This document shows, piece after piece, positions 42,702 to 43,020 of a stretch of 43,020 nucleotides of DNA (its first letter is position 1; each line of letters begins with the position of its first letter). The stretch comes from Candidatus Bathyarchaeota archaeon (GTDB lineage: Archaea; Thermoproteota; Bathyarchaeia; Bathyarchaeales; DTEX01). The DNA lies in the NCBI GenBank assembly GCA_018396435.1, contig JAGTRG010000002.1, positions 3,882 through 46,901 on the forward strand, read 5' to 3'. A program made the position numbers and the translations under genes. The notes below the pieces were generated by a model. That model saw only the letters and a program-made list of their open reading frames with translations. It was not told where the DNA came from and made no database searches.

Positions 42702-42827
42702 CTCAACTCATCTCTCATCTTCTAATGAGGATAAACTATTGAGATATAGGAAATAAATTTTTAGAAATCCCGTTTAATATACTAAGATATTTATGCTCAA
42801 ATAGTAAATTATTGATTGGTGGTTTGC

Positions 42828-43020
42828 TTGGAAGCTTACATCCTTATAAACGCTGATCCTGGATTAATATGGGACGTTGCAGAGGCAGCTCTCAAAATCG
42901 AAGGTGTTAAAATGGCTCATGCGGTTACTGGGCAATTTGACGATGTTGTCTTCGTGGAGTTCTTGAAGATGGAGGATCTTGGAAGAATAATTAAGGAGAT
43001 CCAAGCTATCTTTGGAGTGC
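42828..43020 (+). CDS. Stand-alone RAM-domain protein, cut by window end
   Basis: The frame runs off the right edge after 64 codons. It reads EAYILINADPGLIWD, then VAEAALKIEGVKMAHAVTG, then FDDVVFVEF, the Lrp/AsnC ligand-binding fold without a DNA-binding domain. It is a paralogue of the gene at 24806. TTG 42828 has GGTGG (42818-42822) five bases upstream; GTG 42819 is an alternative. It is divergent from glpK with about 125 bases between, so the two could share control. Confidence 0.75.
   Translation, partial: MEAYILINADPGLIWDVAEAALKIEGVKMAHAVTGQFDDVVFVEFLKMEDLGRIIKEIQAIFGV

Noticed and set aside
1-43020. CRISPR arrays, insertion sequences, prophage or integrase genes
   Set aside because: I saw no regularly spaced direct repeats and no transposase, integrase or phage structural gene in any frame.

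Overview
The window is a gene-dense archaeal chromosome segment. Its information-processing genes are archaeal or archaeo-eukaryotic: an ATP-dependent replicative-type DNA ligase, Kae1 and Bud32 of KEOPS, a TFE-beta-like transcription factor, ribosomal protein L40e, TiaS, prefoldin beta with DUF3194, and a GfcR-type PRTase regulator. Many starts are TTG or GTG, with GGTG/GGAGG Shine-Dalgarno motifs or short leaders, and TATA-like boxes sit about 26 bases before likely transcript starts. Tungsten aldehyde oxidoreductase, polyferredoxin and an anaerobic-type glycerol-3-phosphate system suggest a strict anaerobe. The presence of TFE-beta favours a TACK-type lineage, perhaps Bathyarchaeia. That placement is an inference, because no rRNA gene is present.

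Layout: 1-4.2 kb holds a truncated membrane protein, a strong hairpin element, DNA ligase, a candidate minus-strand structured RNA, a nuclease-like protein and a rhomboid protease. 4.3-9.2 kb holds a glycosyltransferase, RlmE-type methyltransferase, TFE-beta, and the run Kae1-Bud32-XTP/dITP pyrophosphatase-L40e. 9.2-13.3 kb holds GfcR, an unknown protein, and the aldehyde:ferredoxin oxidoreductase with its four-cluster ferredoxin. 13.5-20 kb holds a zinc-ribbon membrane protein, a GT2 glycosyltransferase, adenylate kinase, peroxiredoxin, a secreted beta-propeller protein and small winged-helix proteins. 20-26 kb holds a two-gene lipoate ligase, an aminotransferase, a presenilin-like protease, the fused NAD(P)HX repair enzyme, a RAM-domain protein and a luciferase-like oxidoreductase. 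26.3-29.5 kb is TiaS, prefoldin beta, DUF3194 and a DHH phosphoesterase. 29.5-34.5 kb is a minus-strand run of MBL nuclease, alpha/beta hydrolase, a very large transaldolase-like protein and an IolB-like isomerase. 34.6-37.1 kb is an ECF transporter core (A-A-T). 37-42.7 kb is a minus-strand glycerol catabolism operon (kinase, two FAD oxidoreductases, DUF1667) followed by DUF4438. The right edge cuts a second RAM-domain gene.

The most notable observations are these. A self-contained minus-strand RNA unit lies at 2676-2810, with promoter, nested stems whose two imperfect pairs are G-U only on that strand, and a T-rich end. The dITPase gene appears to start at ATT or to carry a one-base lesion. 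A 724-residue transaldolase-fold protein sits beside IolB. The glycerol-3-phosphate oxidoreductase has one BFD iron-sulfur ligand changed from Cys to Asp. There are operator-like palindromes before the beta-propeller gene and between the MBL and ECF genes. No CRISPR array, tRNA, rRNA or insertion sequence was seen.
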